Source: Vulcaniibacterium thermophilum (lineage in GTDB: Bacteria; Pseudomonadota; Gammaproteobacteria; Xanthomonadales; Xanthomonadaceae). From it: a stretch of DNA of 64,000 nt. The DNA lies in the NCBI RefSeq assembly GCF_007923255.1, contig NZ_VOHJ01000008.1, positions 27,058-91,057 of the forward strand, in the 5' to 3' direction. Under the pieces are notes generated by a model. The model saw nothing but the letters and a program-made list of their open reading frames with translations. It ran no database searches and was not told the DNA's origin. The position numbers and the translations under genes are program-made. Numbering within the stretch: the stretch's first letter is position 1; each line of letters opens with the position of its first letter. Positions 54,712-63,534 of the stretch are shown here, one piece after another.

Positions 54712-57700
54712 GTGGGATCGACGAACCTCGCCAGGTACGCCGCACGGATCGGCGCAGGGTTGGTGCTGCTGGCGGGCCTGCTGCTGGCGGACGCGGCGGC
54801 CGCGGTGCGCGAGTTCTACTTCGCCCGGCTCGGCAGCGAACGCGGCCTGGCCAATGCGGTCACCGCGCTGCGCCAGGATCGGCAGGGGTTCGTCTGGGTC
54901 GGCACCCAGGGCGGGCTGCACCGCTTCGACGGCCAGCGCTACGTCGCCTACCGGCACGACCCGCGCGATCCGGCCAGCCTGCCGGAGAGCTTCGTCACCG
55001 CGCTCGAGCTCGACGGCGAACACGGCCTGTGGGTCGGCACCCAGTCGCAGTACGTCGCCCGCCTCGATCTGCGCGACGGCCGCGTGACGCGGCTGCAACC
55101 GGCGGCCGGCGGCTACACCAGCCGCCAGGTGCGGGCCCTGCTCGCCCAGGAGCGCTGGCTGTGGGTGGCCACGCTGAGCGGGCTGGAGCGGATCGAGATC
55201 GCCACCGGCACCCGCAGGCGGCTGCTGACGCTGCCCAGCGAAACCCTGCGGCTCAACCCGCTGGCGGCCCTGCTGCCGGACGGCGCCGACGCCGTCTGGT
55301 ACGCCAGTCATGCCGGCGTCTATCGCGTCACCGACGTCGGCGTGCAGCGGATCTCGGCGCGACCCGCGCGCAGCCTGCTGCGCGACCGCCGCGGCCGGTT
55401 GTGGATCGGCATGGCCGACGGCCTCTACCGCCTGGAGCGCACGGGTCTGACGCGGCGCTGGCCGCTGGGGGAGGAGCCGGCGCAGGAAGCGCGCTGGCTG
55501 GCGGAGGCGCCGGACGGCCGGCTGTGGTTCGCCACCGCCTACGACGGCCTGCGCCGCTACGACCCGGCCAGCGGCCGCGTGGAGGCCGTTCGCGCCCAGC
55601 GCAACCTCGACGCCAGCCTGCCGGAGAACTCCGCCAGCGCCCTGATGATCGACCACGGCGGCATGCTGTGGGTGGGCGGCCAACTGCGCGGCGTGGCGGT
55701 GACCGACCCGCGCGGGGCGCGCTTCGTCTACGCGGTGGACGACACCGGCTCGCGCCGCAATGCCTACGACGGCGACAGCGTGCGCGCGCTGCTGCAGGAC
55801 GCCGCCGGCGCGCTGTGGATCGCCACCGACGAGGCCCGGCTGCTGCGTTACGACCTCGCGTCCGCGCATTTCGAGGACATGAGCGAACACCTGCCGCGTG
55901 GCGCGGCCGGCGGCCCGCTGCGCGTCGCCGCGCTCGCCCCGGCGCCCGACGGCGGGCTGTGGCTGGGCTCGTTCGGCGGACTGTTGTGGATGGATCCGCG
56001 CACGCTGCGGGTGCGCGCGGTCGAACTCGGCGCGCACGGCCGCCCGGCGATCCGCAGCCTGCGCACCGCACGCGACGGCAGCCTGTGGATCGGCACCGAC
56101 CAGCACGGCGCCCTGCACTATCGCCCGGGGTCCGGCAGCGTGACCCACTACCCGTACCGCGAGGGCGGGCGCGGCGCGCTCGCGCACCCGACCGTGCACG
56201 CCATCCTCGAGGACCGCCGCGGCCGCGTCTGGCTGGGCACCGGCGACGGGCTGGCGCTGATCGAGCGTGCCGGCGCCGCGCCGCGGCTGTTCCGCCACGC
56301 GGTCGACGACCCGCTCAGCCTCGCCGGCAATCTGGTGCGCGCACTGCACGAATCGGCCGACGGCACGCTCTGGATCGGCACCCACACCGGCCTCAGCCAG
56401 TTGCAGACCGGCGCGGACGGACGCGTGCAGTTCACCCATCCGCTGGCCGAGGCGGCCGGCGGCAACGAACCGGCGCCGGTGGTCTTCACCATCCTCGAAG
56501 CGCCGGCGGGGCGGCTCTGGCTCGGCACCGACGGCGGCATCGTGCGGCTGGATCGCGCCACCGGCCACGTGCGCCGCTACGGCCTTGCCGACGGCCTGCA
56601 GGACCTGGAGTTCAACGGCGGCGCCGCCACCGCGCTCGCCGACGGCCGGCTCGTGCTCGGCGGCGTGCGCGGGGTCAACCTGTTCGACCCGCGCCGCGTC
56701 GGCGACTCCGCCTATGTGCCGCCCCTGCGCGTGCTCGCGGTGTCGATCGGCGCCACCGCGCCGCACCGCGAGGAAACGCCCTGGCAGATCAGCCGCATCG
56801 AAGTCCCCGACGGCGACGGCCTGCTGCGGCTGCGGGTGGGCGCGCTCGATTTCGCGCCGGCCGCGCGCATCCGCTACCGCTATCGCATGGACGGCTACGA
56901 CCTCGGCTGGATCGACAACGGCGAGCGTCCCGACATCACCTACACCCGCCTGCCGCCCGGCCGCTACACCCTGCGCGTGCAGGCCACCAACCGCGACGGC
57001 GTGTGGAGCAGCACCGAGCTGCGCATGCCGGTGCACGTGGCGCCGCCGTGGTGGCGCCATCCGGTCGCGCTGCTGGTGTTCCTGGGCCTTGCGGCCGCCG
57101 CTCTGGCGACGCTGGGCCTGAACCTGCACCGCCGGCGCCAGCTCGAGCGCGACTACTTCCGCCAGATCCGCGAGCGCGAGGAACGTCTGAAGCTCGCACT
57201 GTGGGGCTCCGGCGAGCAGTTCTTCGACTACGACCTGCGCAGCGGCGAAGTGCACCGCATGCGCGTGCACGATCAGAGCGGCACCCCCGAGATCGCGGTG
57301 CTCACCAGCACGATGGAGAACCGCGAGATCCACCCCGACGACGCGGCCGCCGTCGCCGAACGGCTGCAGCAGCACCTCGCCGGCGAGGCGCCGGAGTTCG
57401 TCTCCGAGCACCGCGTGCGCGGGCGCGAAGGCAAATGGTGCTGGGTCCGGACCCGCGGCCGCGTGGTCGAACGCGATGCCGACGGCCGCGCGCTGCGCGT
57501 GGCCGGCACCGTGCGCGACATCACCCTCAGCCGGCGCGAGGAGCGCGACCGCCGCATCGCCACCGAGGTGCTGCGCTCGATGGCCGAGGCGGTGGTGGTG
57601 ATCGACCTCGACTACCGCTTCGTCTCCAGCAACCCCGCGTTCTCGCGCATGACCGGCTACAGCGAGGACGAGATCATCGGCAAGCCGGCCGCGCTGCTCG

Positions 57701-59244
57701 ACAGCAGCCAGCACGAGCCGGGCTTCTACCTGCAGATCCGCGCCGATCTGGTCACCCACGGCCACTGGGCCGGCGAGCTGTGGCAGCGCCGCAAGGACGG
57801 CAGCGAGTTCCTCTGCTGGCTGCAGACCACCGCGGTGCACGACAGCGAGGGCCGGCGCACCCACTACGTCGCCGTGCTCAGCGACATCACCGAACAGAAG
57901 CGCACCGAGCAGGAACTGCGCTACCTCGCCAACTACGACACCCTCACCAACCTGCCCAACCGCACGCTGCTGGCCGAGCGGCTCTCGCGCGCCATCGTGC
58001 GCGCGCGCCGGCACGGCCACCGGGTCGCGGTGCTGTTCCTCGACCTCGACCGCTTCAAGGACATCAACGATTCGCTCGGCCACGCCACCGGCGATCGCAT
58101 CCTGCGCGCCACCGCCGCGCGGCTGCAGCAGGCGCTGGGGCCGCCGCACACGGTCGCCCGCCTCGGCGGCGACGAGTTCACCGTGGTGCTGGAGAACCTG
58201 CAGACGCCGGAGGAGGCCGAGCGCATCGCCAACGAGCTGCTGCGCTCGTTCGAGGAGCCGCTGAGCATCGACAACCGGCTCGAGGTGTCGATGTCGCCGT
58301 CGATCGGCATCGCCCTCTATCCCGACCACGCCCAGGTCCCGACCGACCTTCTGAAGTACGCCGACACCGCGATGTACCAGGCCAAGGCCGCCGGGCGTCG
58401 CACCTACATGCGCTACACCGAGGCGATGGATCTGGCGACGCGGCGGCGCGCCACCATCGCCGCCGCCCTGCGCAACGTGCTCGACCGCAACGAACTGCGG
58501 CTGGTGTTCCAGCCCAAGCTCGACCTCGCCAGCGGCCGCATCACCGGCGTGGAGGCGCTGCTGCGCTGGAACAGCCCCGAGCACGGCGACATCCCGCCCG
58601 CGATCTTCGTGCCGCTGGCCGAGGAGAACGGGCTGATCCTCGAGATCGGCCAGTGGGCGCTGCGCGAGGCCTGCCACGTGCTGCGCTACTGGCGCCAACT
58701 GGGGCTCGACGATCTCACCGTGGCGGTCAACGTCTCCGCGCTGCAGCTTCAGCGCGGCAGCATGGCCGACACGGTCGCGACCACCCTCGCCGAATCCGGG
58801 CTGCCGGCCGAATGCCTGGAGCTGGAGCTGACCGAAACCGTGCTGATGGCGAATGCCGAACAGAACGCCGTCACCCTGCAGCGCTTCCGCCACCTGGGCG
58901 TTGGCCTTGCGATCGACGATTTCGGCACCGGCTATTCGTCGCTGGCCTACCTCAAACGCCTGCCGATCAACACGCTGAAGATCGACAAGGCGTTCATCGG
59001 CGACCTCACCACCGATCCCGAGGACGAGGCGATCACCGCCACCGTGATCGCGATGGCGCATTCGCTCGGCCTGAAGGTGATCGCCGAAGGGGTGGAGACG
59101 CGCGCGCAGCTCGAGTTCCTGCGCCAGCACGGCTGCCACGAGGTGCAGGGGTTCTGGATCTCCGAGCCGCTGGAAGCCGCGCAATGCCTGGCCTTCCTGC
59201 GCAACTGGAAACCCGCCGCCGCCGCCGCGCTCGCCCCCGCCTGA
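54712..59244 (+). CDS. Propeller-Y_Y_Y-PAS-GGDEF-EAL sensor (c-di-GMP turnover)
   Basis: 1510 aa, a giant transmembrane signalling protein. Signal peptide (LVLLAGLLLADAAAA), two-component-regulator seven-bladed propellers (residues ~30-690, many repeats such as WIGTxxGL / WVGTQGGLHRF), a Y_Y_Y domain (~700-775), one membrane helix (~783-803), a PAS fold with PAC, a second PAS (FVSSNPAFSRMTGYS), a GGDEF domain with intact GGDEF motif at 1152-1156, and an EAL domain with intact EALLRW at 1281, DDFGTGYSSL and EGVET. No RxxD I-site is seen before GGDEF. Likely senses a periplasmic ligand and makes or degrades c-di-GMP. GTG 54712 follows AGGGG by ~10 bp. Confidence 0.92.
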   Translation: MGSTNLARYAARIGAGLVLLAGLLLADAAAAVREFYFARLGSERGLANAVTALRQDRQGFVWVGTQGGLHRFDGQRYVAYRHDPRDPASLPESFVTALELDGEHGLWVGTQSQYVARLDLRDGRVTRLQPAAGGYTSRQVRALLAQERWLWVATLSGLERIEIATGTRRRLLTLPSETLRLNPLAALLPDGADAVWYASHAGVYRVTDVGVQRISARPARSLLRDRRGRLWIGMADGLYRLERTGLTRRWPLGEEPAQEARWLAEAPDGRLWFATAYDGLRRYDPASGRVEAVRAQRNLDASLPENSASALMIDHGGMLWVGGQLRGVAVTDPRGARFVYAVDDTGSRRNAYDGDSVRALLQDAAGALWIATDEARLLRYDLASAHFEDMSEHLPRGAAGGPLRVAALAPAPDGGLWLGSFGGLLWMDPRTLRVRAVELGAHGRPAIRSLRTARDGSLWIGTDQHGALHYRPGSGSVTHYPYREGGRGALAHPTVHAILEDRRGRVWLGTGDGLALIERAGAAPRLFRHAVDDPLSLAGNLVRALHESADGTLWIGTHTGLSQLQTGADGRVQFTHPLAEAAGGNEPAPVVFTILEAPAGRLWLGTDGGIVRLDRATGHVRRYGLADGLQDLEFNGGAATALADGRLVLGGVRGVNLFDPRRVGDSAYVPPLRVLAVSIGATAPHREETPWQISRIEVPDGDGLLRLRVGALDFAPAARIRYRYRMDGYDLGWIDNGERPDITYTRLPPGRYTLRVQATNRDGVWSSTELRMPVHVAPPWWRHPVALLVFLGLAAAALATLGLNLHRRRQLERDYFRQIREREERLKLALWGSGEQFFDYDLRSGEVHRMRVHDQSGTPEIAVLTSTMENREIHPDDAAAVAERLQQHLAGEAPEFVSEHRVRGREGKWCWVRTRGRVVERDADGRALRVAGTVRDITLSRREERDRRIATEVLRSMAEAVVVIDLDYRFVSSNPAFSRMTGYSEDEIIGKPAALLDSSQHEPGFYLQIRADLVTHGHWAGELWQRRKDGSEFLCWLQTTAVHDSEGRRTHYVAVLSDITEQKRTEQELRYLANYDTLTNLPNRTLLAERLSRAIVRARRHGHRVAVLFLDLDRFKDINDSLGHATGDRILRATAARLQQALGPPHTVARLGGDEFTVVLENLQTPEEAERIANELLRSFEEPLSIDNRLEVSMSPSIGIALYPDHAQVPTDLLKYADTAMYQAKAAGRRTYMRYTEAMDLATRRRATIAAALRNVLDRNELRLVFQPKLDLASGRITGVEALLRWNSPEHGDIPPAIFVPLAEENGLILEIGQWALREACHVLRYWRQLGLDDLTVAVNVSALQLQRGSMADTVATTLAESGLPAECLELELTETVLMANAEQNAVTLQRFRHLGVGLAIDDFGTGYSSLAYLKRLPINTLKIDKAFIGDLTTDPEDEAITATVIAMAHSLGLKVIAEGVETRAQLEFLRQHGCHEVQGFWISEPLEAAQCLAFLRNWKPAAAAALAPA

Positions 59245-59263
59245 TCCGACCCCGCCGCTGCGG

Positions 59264-59269
59264 TATCCT
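59264..59269 (+). promoter_or_regulatory. -10 element before the ZapB-like gene
   Basis: TATCCT followed by six bases and the ATG at 59276, so the predicted mRNA starts at or near the initiation codon, like the pilS case. Confidence 0.4.
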
Positions 59270-59275
59270 CGCCCC

Positions 59276-59497
59276 ATGGAACGCGCCGAACTGCTCGCCC
59301 AGCTTCAGGCCCTCACCGCCCGGGTCGACGAGCTCGCCGACCGCGTGCGCCGTCTGCAGGACGAGAACCGCAGCCTGCGCCAGCAGCAGGAGCAGCTCGT
59401 GATCGAACGCTCCGCGCTGCTGGCGAAGAACGAGCAGGCGCGCAGTCGCGTGGAGGCGATGATCGCCCGCCTGAAATCGCTGGAGCAGCACACATGA
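59276..59497 (+). CDS. ZapB-like coiled-coil protein (TIGR02449 type)
   Basis: 73 aa, predicted to be almost entirely coiled coil (LLAQLQALTARVDELADRV ... LRQQQEQLVIERSALLAK). Resembles ZapB-type division proteins that bind ZapA. ATG 59276, TGA overlapping the zapA ATG (ATGA), so the two are coupled. Family assignment by length, context and composition. Confidence 0.8.
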   Translation: MERAELLAQLQALTARVDELADRVRRLQDENRSLRQQQEQLVIERSALLAKNEQARSRVEAMIARLKSLEQHT

Positions 59498-59805
59498 CCG
59501 CGAAGGCCAGCGAGGCCGTCAGCATCCGCCTGCTCGACCGCGAATACACCGTGGGCTGCGCGCCCGACGAGCGCGATGCGCTGCTCGCCTCCGCGCGCCT
59601 GCTGGACGCCAAGATGCGCGAGATCCGCGGCAGCAACCGGATGGTCGGCCTCGATCGCGTCGCCGTGCTGGCCGCGCTCAACCTCGCCCACGAACTGCTG
59701 CAACTGCGCGCCGACAGCGAAAGCAAGGACCGCGAGCTGGCGCGCAGTCTCGGCGAGCTGCAGCGCAAGCTCGACGGTCTGTTCGAACCGCGCACGCCGG
59801 GCTGA
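59494..59805 (+). CDS. zapA: ZapA, FtsZ-ring stabiliser
   Basis: 103 aa. N-terminal globular part (VSIRLLDREYTVGCAPDERDALLASARLLDAKMREIR) and C-terminal coiled coil (VLAALNLAHELLQLRADSESKDRELARSL). Cross-links FtsZ filaments. Start ATG 59494 overlaps the previous stop. The order zapA - 6S RNA - fau is conserved in gammaproteobacteria. Confidence 0.95.
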   Translation: MTAKASEAVSIRLLDREYTVGCAPDERDALLASARLLDAKMREIRGSNRMVGLDRVAVLAALNLAHELLQLRADSESKDRELARSLGELQRKLDGLFEPRTPG

Positions 59806-59878
59806 CGCACGTTGCGGCGAAACGCGGCGTCACGACGATCCTGACCGCCGCACATCTCGCATTAACCTGCCGCGGCGC

Positions 59879-59884
59879 TATACT
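59879..59884 (+). promoter_or_regulatory. -10 element of 6S RNA
   Basis: TATACT seven bases before the predicted 5' end of 6S RNA (59891). Confidence 0.6.
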
Positions 59885-59890
59885 GCGCCC

Positions 59891-60080
59891 ACGTCCTCTG
59901 CTGTGCGCGACGGCGTGCGCAAACATTCGCCTTGTTCCTTAACGACGACCTCGGGAACGCAGCGGATGCCTGGCGTGCATGTCCGCCCTGAAGCGGAAAG
60001 CCCGATGGCTTCCCGGCGTCCCCACTTGAACCTCGGGTTCAAGGTCGTTTCGCACGCATCGGCATCGGCGGAGGACTTCC
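59891..60080 (+). ncRNA. ssrS: 6S RNA
   Basis: Regulator of sigma-70 RNA polymerase. The 5' GTCCTCTGC pairs with 3' GCGGAGGAC, giving the closing stem, and the 3' half has the diagnostic CCACTTGAACCTCGGGTTCAAGG hairpin segment (shown in pieces: ACTTGAACC and GGGTTCAAGG). Located between zapA and fau, the usual place. Ends approximate. Confidence 0.88.
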
Positions 60081-60120
60081 TTCTTTCCCGCGCGCAGGCG
60101 CGCCCTGGCGCCTGCCGCGC

Positions 60121-60717
60121 ATGACGACACCGGAACACCGTCGCCATCTGCGCACGCGGCTGCGCGCCGCACGCCGCGCGCTCACCGTTCCCGAACGCAT
60201 CGCCGCCGCGCAGTCGCTGGCCGCGCGCCTGCTCGCGCTGCCGTTCGCGCCGCATCAGGGCTACGTCGCCGGCTACTGGGCGATGGACGGCGAAATCGCG
60301 CTTCACGCCTGGCAGCTCGGCCTGCCGCGCGGCTGCGTCTATTGCCTGCCGGTGCTGCACGAAGACGGCCGCCTGCGCTTCGCGCCGTGGCGACCGGGCG
60401 ATCCGCTGGTGGCCAACCGTCACGGCATTCCCGAGCCCGACGTCGCGTCCGGATCGCTGCTCGATGCCGAGGCGATGACACTGGTGGTGCTGCCGCTGGT
60501 CGGATTCGACGCCCGCGGCCACCGGCTGGGCATGGGCGGCGGCTGGTACGATCGCAGCTTCGCGTTCCGCCGCGAGCGCGCCGCGCCGCCCTGGCTGGTG
60601 GGCGCGGCGTTCGACGCGCAGCGCGTCGAGACTCTGCAGCCCAGCGATTGGGATGTCGCGCTCGACGCGGTCTGCACCGAATCGACCACCCACGACTGCC
60701 GCTCCATCCCCGCATGA
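60121..60717 (+). CDS. fau: 5-formyltetrahydrofolate cyclo-ligase
   Basis: 198 aa. Converts 5-formyl-THF to 5,10-methenyl-THF with ATP. Motifs: RTRLRAARRALTVPERIAAA, YWAMDGEIAL, GIPEP and the GRLGMGGGWYDR-type signature (HRLGMGGGWYDRSF). ATG 60121 follows the 6S RNA by 40 bp. Confidence 0.94.
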   Translation: MTTPEHRRHLRTRLRAARRALTVPERIAAAQSLAARLLALPFAPHQGYVAGYWAMDGEIALHAWQLGLPRGCVYCLPVLHEDGRLRFAPWRPGDPLVANRHGIPEPDVASGSLLDAEAMTLVVLPLVGFDARGHRLGMGGGWYDRSFAFRRERAAPPWLVGAAFDAQRVETLQPSDWDVALDAVCTESTTHDCRSIPA

Positions 60718-61190
60718 CCCCGCGCCGCCGCTACTGGCTGATGAAGTCCGAGCCGGATACGTTCTCGATCGACGATCTGGCGCGCGTCGGCATCGAGCCG
60801 TGGAACGGCGTGCGCAATTTCCAGGCGCGCAACTTCATGCGCCAGATGCAGGTCGACGACGGCGTGCTGTTCTACCATTCCAACACCGACGTCCCCGGCA
60901 TCGCCGGCATCGCGCGGGTGGCCAGTACCGCCTACCCCGACGAGACCCAGTTCGATCCCAACTCCGACTACTACGATCCGCGCAGCACGCGCGAGAACCC
61001 GCGCTGGGACCTGGTCGACGTCGCCTTCGAGCGCAAGCTGGAACGCGTGATTCCGCTTGAGGAGATCAAGCGCCACGCCGACGCGCTCGGCGAGGACTTC
61101 GCCCTGATCCGCCGCGGCAACCGCCTGTCGGTGCTGCCGGTCAGCGCGGCGCAATGGAAGTTCCTGCTGAATCTGGAGCGCAGCGAGTGA
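60714..61190 (+). CDS. EVE domain-containing protein
   Basis: 158 aa: MTPRRRYWLMKSEPDTFSID, WNGVRNFQARNFMRQMQVDDGVLFYHSN, GIARVASTAYPDETQFDP and NRLSVLPVSAAQWKFLL are typical EVE (PUA-like) features that bind modified bases or nucleotides in other members. ATG 60714 overlaps the fau stop (ATGA). Function in this lineage unknown. Confidence 0.92.
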   Translation: MTPRRRYWLMKSEPDTFSIDDLARVGIEPWNGVRNFQARNFMRQMQVDDGVLFYHSNTDVPGIAGIARVASTAYPDETQFDPNSDYYDPRSTRENPRWDLVDVAFERKLERVIPLEEIKRHADALGEDFALIRRGNRLSVLPVSAAQWKFLLNLERSE

Positions 61191-61255
61191 AACCGAGGCG
61201 TACACCTCGTTCGTCTCGGTGCTCGACGAATCCCCACTCCTGAGTCCCGCCCACC

Positions 61256-61906
61256 ATGAGCGAAGCCAAGCGTCTGGCCGCCGAGAAAGCCATCGACTAT
61301 GTCGAGGACGGCATGATCGTCGGCGTCGGCACCGGTTCCACCGTCGCCTACTTCATCGATGCGCTGGCCCGCATCAGGGATCGCATCCAGGGCGCGGTGT
61401 CGAGTTCCGAGCAGAGCACCCAGCGCCTGCGCCAGCACGGCATCGACGTGCTCGATCTCAACGCCACCGGGCCGCTCGCGCTGTATGTGGATGGCGCCGA
61501 CGAGTGCGATCCGCACAAGCGGCTGATCAAGGGCGGCGGCGCCGCGCTCACGCGCGAGAAGATCATCGCCGAGGCCAGCGAGCGCTTCGTCTGCATCATC
61601 GATCCGAGCAAGCGGGTGGACGTGCTCGGCCGCTTCCCGCTGCCGATCGAAGTGATCCCGATGGCGCGCAGCCTGGTGGCGCGGCGCATCGTCGCACTCA
61701 CCGACGGCCAGCCGGTGTGGCGCGAGGGCGTGGTCACCGACAACGGCAACTGGATCCTCGACGTGCACAACCTGCGCATCACCGATCCGGTGGCGCTGGA
61801 AGCGCAGCTCAACCAGATCCCGGGCGTGGTCAGCGTCGGCCTGTTCGCACGGCGCCCGGCGGACGTGGTGATCGTCGGCGGCGAGCCGCCGCAGATCCTC
61901 GACTGA
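61256..61906 (+). CDS. rpiA: Ribose-5-phosphate isomerase A
   Basis: 216 aa. Motifs: [17 protein letters not shown] (phosphate loop), [38 protein letters not shown] and [11 protein letters not shown]. Interconverts ribose-5-P and ribulose-5-P in the pentose phosphate pathway. ATG 61256. It follows the EVE gene by 66 bp. Confidence 0.97.
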   Translation: MSEAKRLAAEKAIDYVEDGMIVGVGTGSTVAYFIDALARIRDRIQGAVSSSEQSTQRLRQHGIDVLDLNATGPLALYVDGADECDPHKRLIKGGGAALTREKIIAEASERFVCIIDPSKRVDVLGRFPLPIEVIPMARSLVARRIVALTDGQPVWREGVVTDNGNWILDVHNLRITDPVALEAQLNQIPGVVSVGLFARRPADVVIVGGEPPQILD

Positions 61907-62080
61907 CGCCCCCAATACGTCGACACGCGAACGTCCGCGGCCAACGGCACGCGGACGCGCCGGGCCTGCCCCGACTTCCTGGCATGCTGAGCGTCCGCCG
62001 TCGCAGGCACCGCGACGCGGCAGCGCCATCCTGAACGTCGCTTCCGCCGTTGCGACGCGCGGGCGGGATACTGCCGCCCC

Positions 62081-62101
62081 ATGCGCGGACGACCTGCATG
62101 A
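62081..62101 (+). CDS. Candidate 6-codon leader reading frame before the Y-family polymerase
   Basis: ATG 62081 opens MRGRPA ending in TGA, which overlaps the polymerase ATG 62098 as ATGA. GATACT at 62067-62072 would place the transcription start at 62079-62081, so this frame may begin the mRNA. Inference. Confidence 0.25.
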   Translation: MRGRPA

Positions 62102-63534
62102 CCCTGCGCTGCCTGTTCGTCGACTTCAACGCCTTCTTCGCTTCGGTCGAGCAGCTCGACCGGCCGCAGTTGCGCGGACGCCCGATCGCGGTCGTGCCGG
62201 TCATGGCCGAGACCACCTGCTGCATCGCCGCCAGCTACGAGGCGAAGGCGTTCGATATCCGCACCGGCACGGCGGTCGGCGAGGCGCTGGCGCGGTGCCC
62301 CGAGCTCACGCTCGTGCTCGCGCGCCCGGCGCGCTACGTCGAGATCCACCATCAGGCGATGGCGGCGATCGCCGACTGCATCCCGCACGGCGAACCCGAA
62401 TCCATCGACGAGGTGCCGTGCTGGCTGCTCGGCCGCGAGCGCGAACGCGCGAACGCCGAGGCGATCGCCCAGCGCATCAAGCGCACGCTGCACGAGCGGT
62501 TCGACGGTGCGATCCGCTGCTCGATCAGCATCGCGCCGAACAAGTTCCTGGCCAAGACCGCGTCGGACATGCAGAAGCCGGACGGGCTCACGGTGATCGA
62601 GCTTGCCGACCTGCCGCACGCGCTGCACCGGCTCGAGCTGCGCGACCTGTGCGGCATCGGCCCATCCATCGAGCACCGCCTGCGCGGCGCCGGCATTCGC
62701 ACCGTCGAGCAACTGTGCGCCGCCTCCCGCCAGCAGCTCCGCCTCGCCTGGGGCAGCGTGGAGGGCGATCGCTTCTGGATGCAGTTGCGCGGTCACGAGG
62801 TCGCCGCTTCCCGCGGCGACCGCAAGCGTTCGATCGGCCACTCGCACGTGCTCGGCCCGGAACTCCGCAGCTACGAGGGCGCACGCGCGGTGGCATTCAA
62901 GCTGCTCGCCAAAGCGGCGATGCGCCTGCGCCGTGAGGGCTACCGCGCGAGCGGCCTCGCGATCCGGCTGCGGATGCTCGGGCTCGAACGGCGGTTCGAG
63001 CGCGATCTGAACTTCGCGCCGCTCGACGACACCCCCTCGCTGCTGCAGATGCTCGGCCGCGAGCTCGATGCCCTGCGCGGCCACATCGAGCGCGGCCGCT
63101 GGGATCCGAGGCGACACCCGCCGCTCTCGGTGGCGGTCACGCTGGTCGGACTCGAGCCGGCGGACGCGATCAGCGGCGAACTGATCCCCACCCGCGCACG
63201 CGCGCAGGCGATCACCCGCGCACTCGACGCCATCAACCGCCGCTACGGCAACAACGCGGTCTTCTACGGCGCGATGGCCGAAGCCATCACCCACGACGCC
63301 GCGCCGATGCGCATCCCATTCCAGACCATCCCCCAACCGGCCACCGAGCTCGACGCCGGCGCGCAGCCACCCGAGTTCGACGTGATCGCCAGCGCGGACG
63401 AACTGATGCACCGTCGCCAGAACCAGTTCAGGGTGCTGGCCGAGCGCACCCACCGTCAGAGCGAGCGCACGCGGCGCCCCGATGCCGGCATACGGCCCAC
63501 GGAAAGCGACGGCATCGAACAGCCGCTGCTCTGA
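62098..63534 (+). CDS. Y-family DNA polymerase
   Basis: 478 aa, UmuC/DinB-like lesion-bypass polymerase. Palm and fingers motifs VDFNAFFASVEQLDRPQLRGRP and PESIDEVPCW keep the catalytic Asp in the first and Asp-Glu in the second; helix-hairpin-helix LCGIGPSIEHRLRGAGIRT near residue 185 and a little-finger domain follow. The C-terminus reads GIEQPLL, similar to a beta-clamp binding peptide. It differs from canonical DinB (FVDFNAFFASVE, ESIDE instead of SLDEAYLD). No LexA box was seen. ATG 62098. Confidence 0.85.
   Translation: MTLRCLFVDFNAFFASVEQLDRPQLRGRPIAVVPVMAETTCCIAASYEAKAFDIRTGTAVGEALARCPELTLVLARPARYVEIHHQAMAAIADCIPHGEPESIDEVPCWLLGRERERANAEAIAQRIKRTLHERFDGAIRCSISIAPNKFLAKTASDMQKPDGLTVIELADLPHALHRLELRDLCGIGPSIEHRLRGAGIRTVEQLCAASRQQLRLAWGSVEGDRFWMQLRGHEVAASRGDRKRSIGHSHVLGPELRSYEGARAVAFKLLAKAAMRLRREGYRASGLAIRLRMLGLERRFERDLNFAPLDDTPSLLQMLGRELDALRGHIERGRWDPRRHPPLSVAVTLVGLEPADAISGELIPTRARAQAITRALDAINRRYGNNAVFYGAMAEAITHDAAPMRIPFQTIPQPATELDAGAQPPEFDVIASADELMHRRQNQFRVLAERTHRQSERTRRPDAGIRPTESDGIEQPLL

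Noticed and set aside
54601..59277. A 1558-codon frame on the minus strand opposite the GGDEF-EAL gene
   Set aside because: It is the mirror frame of a very GC-rich gene; it is arginine/histidine/glycine-rich and lacks domain motifs, while the plus frame has full domains.
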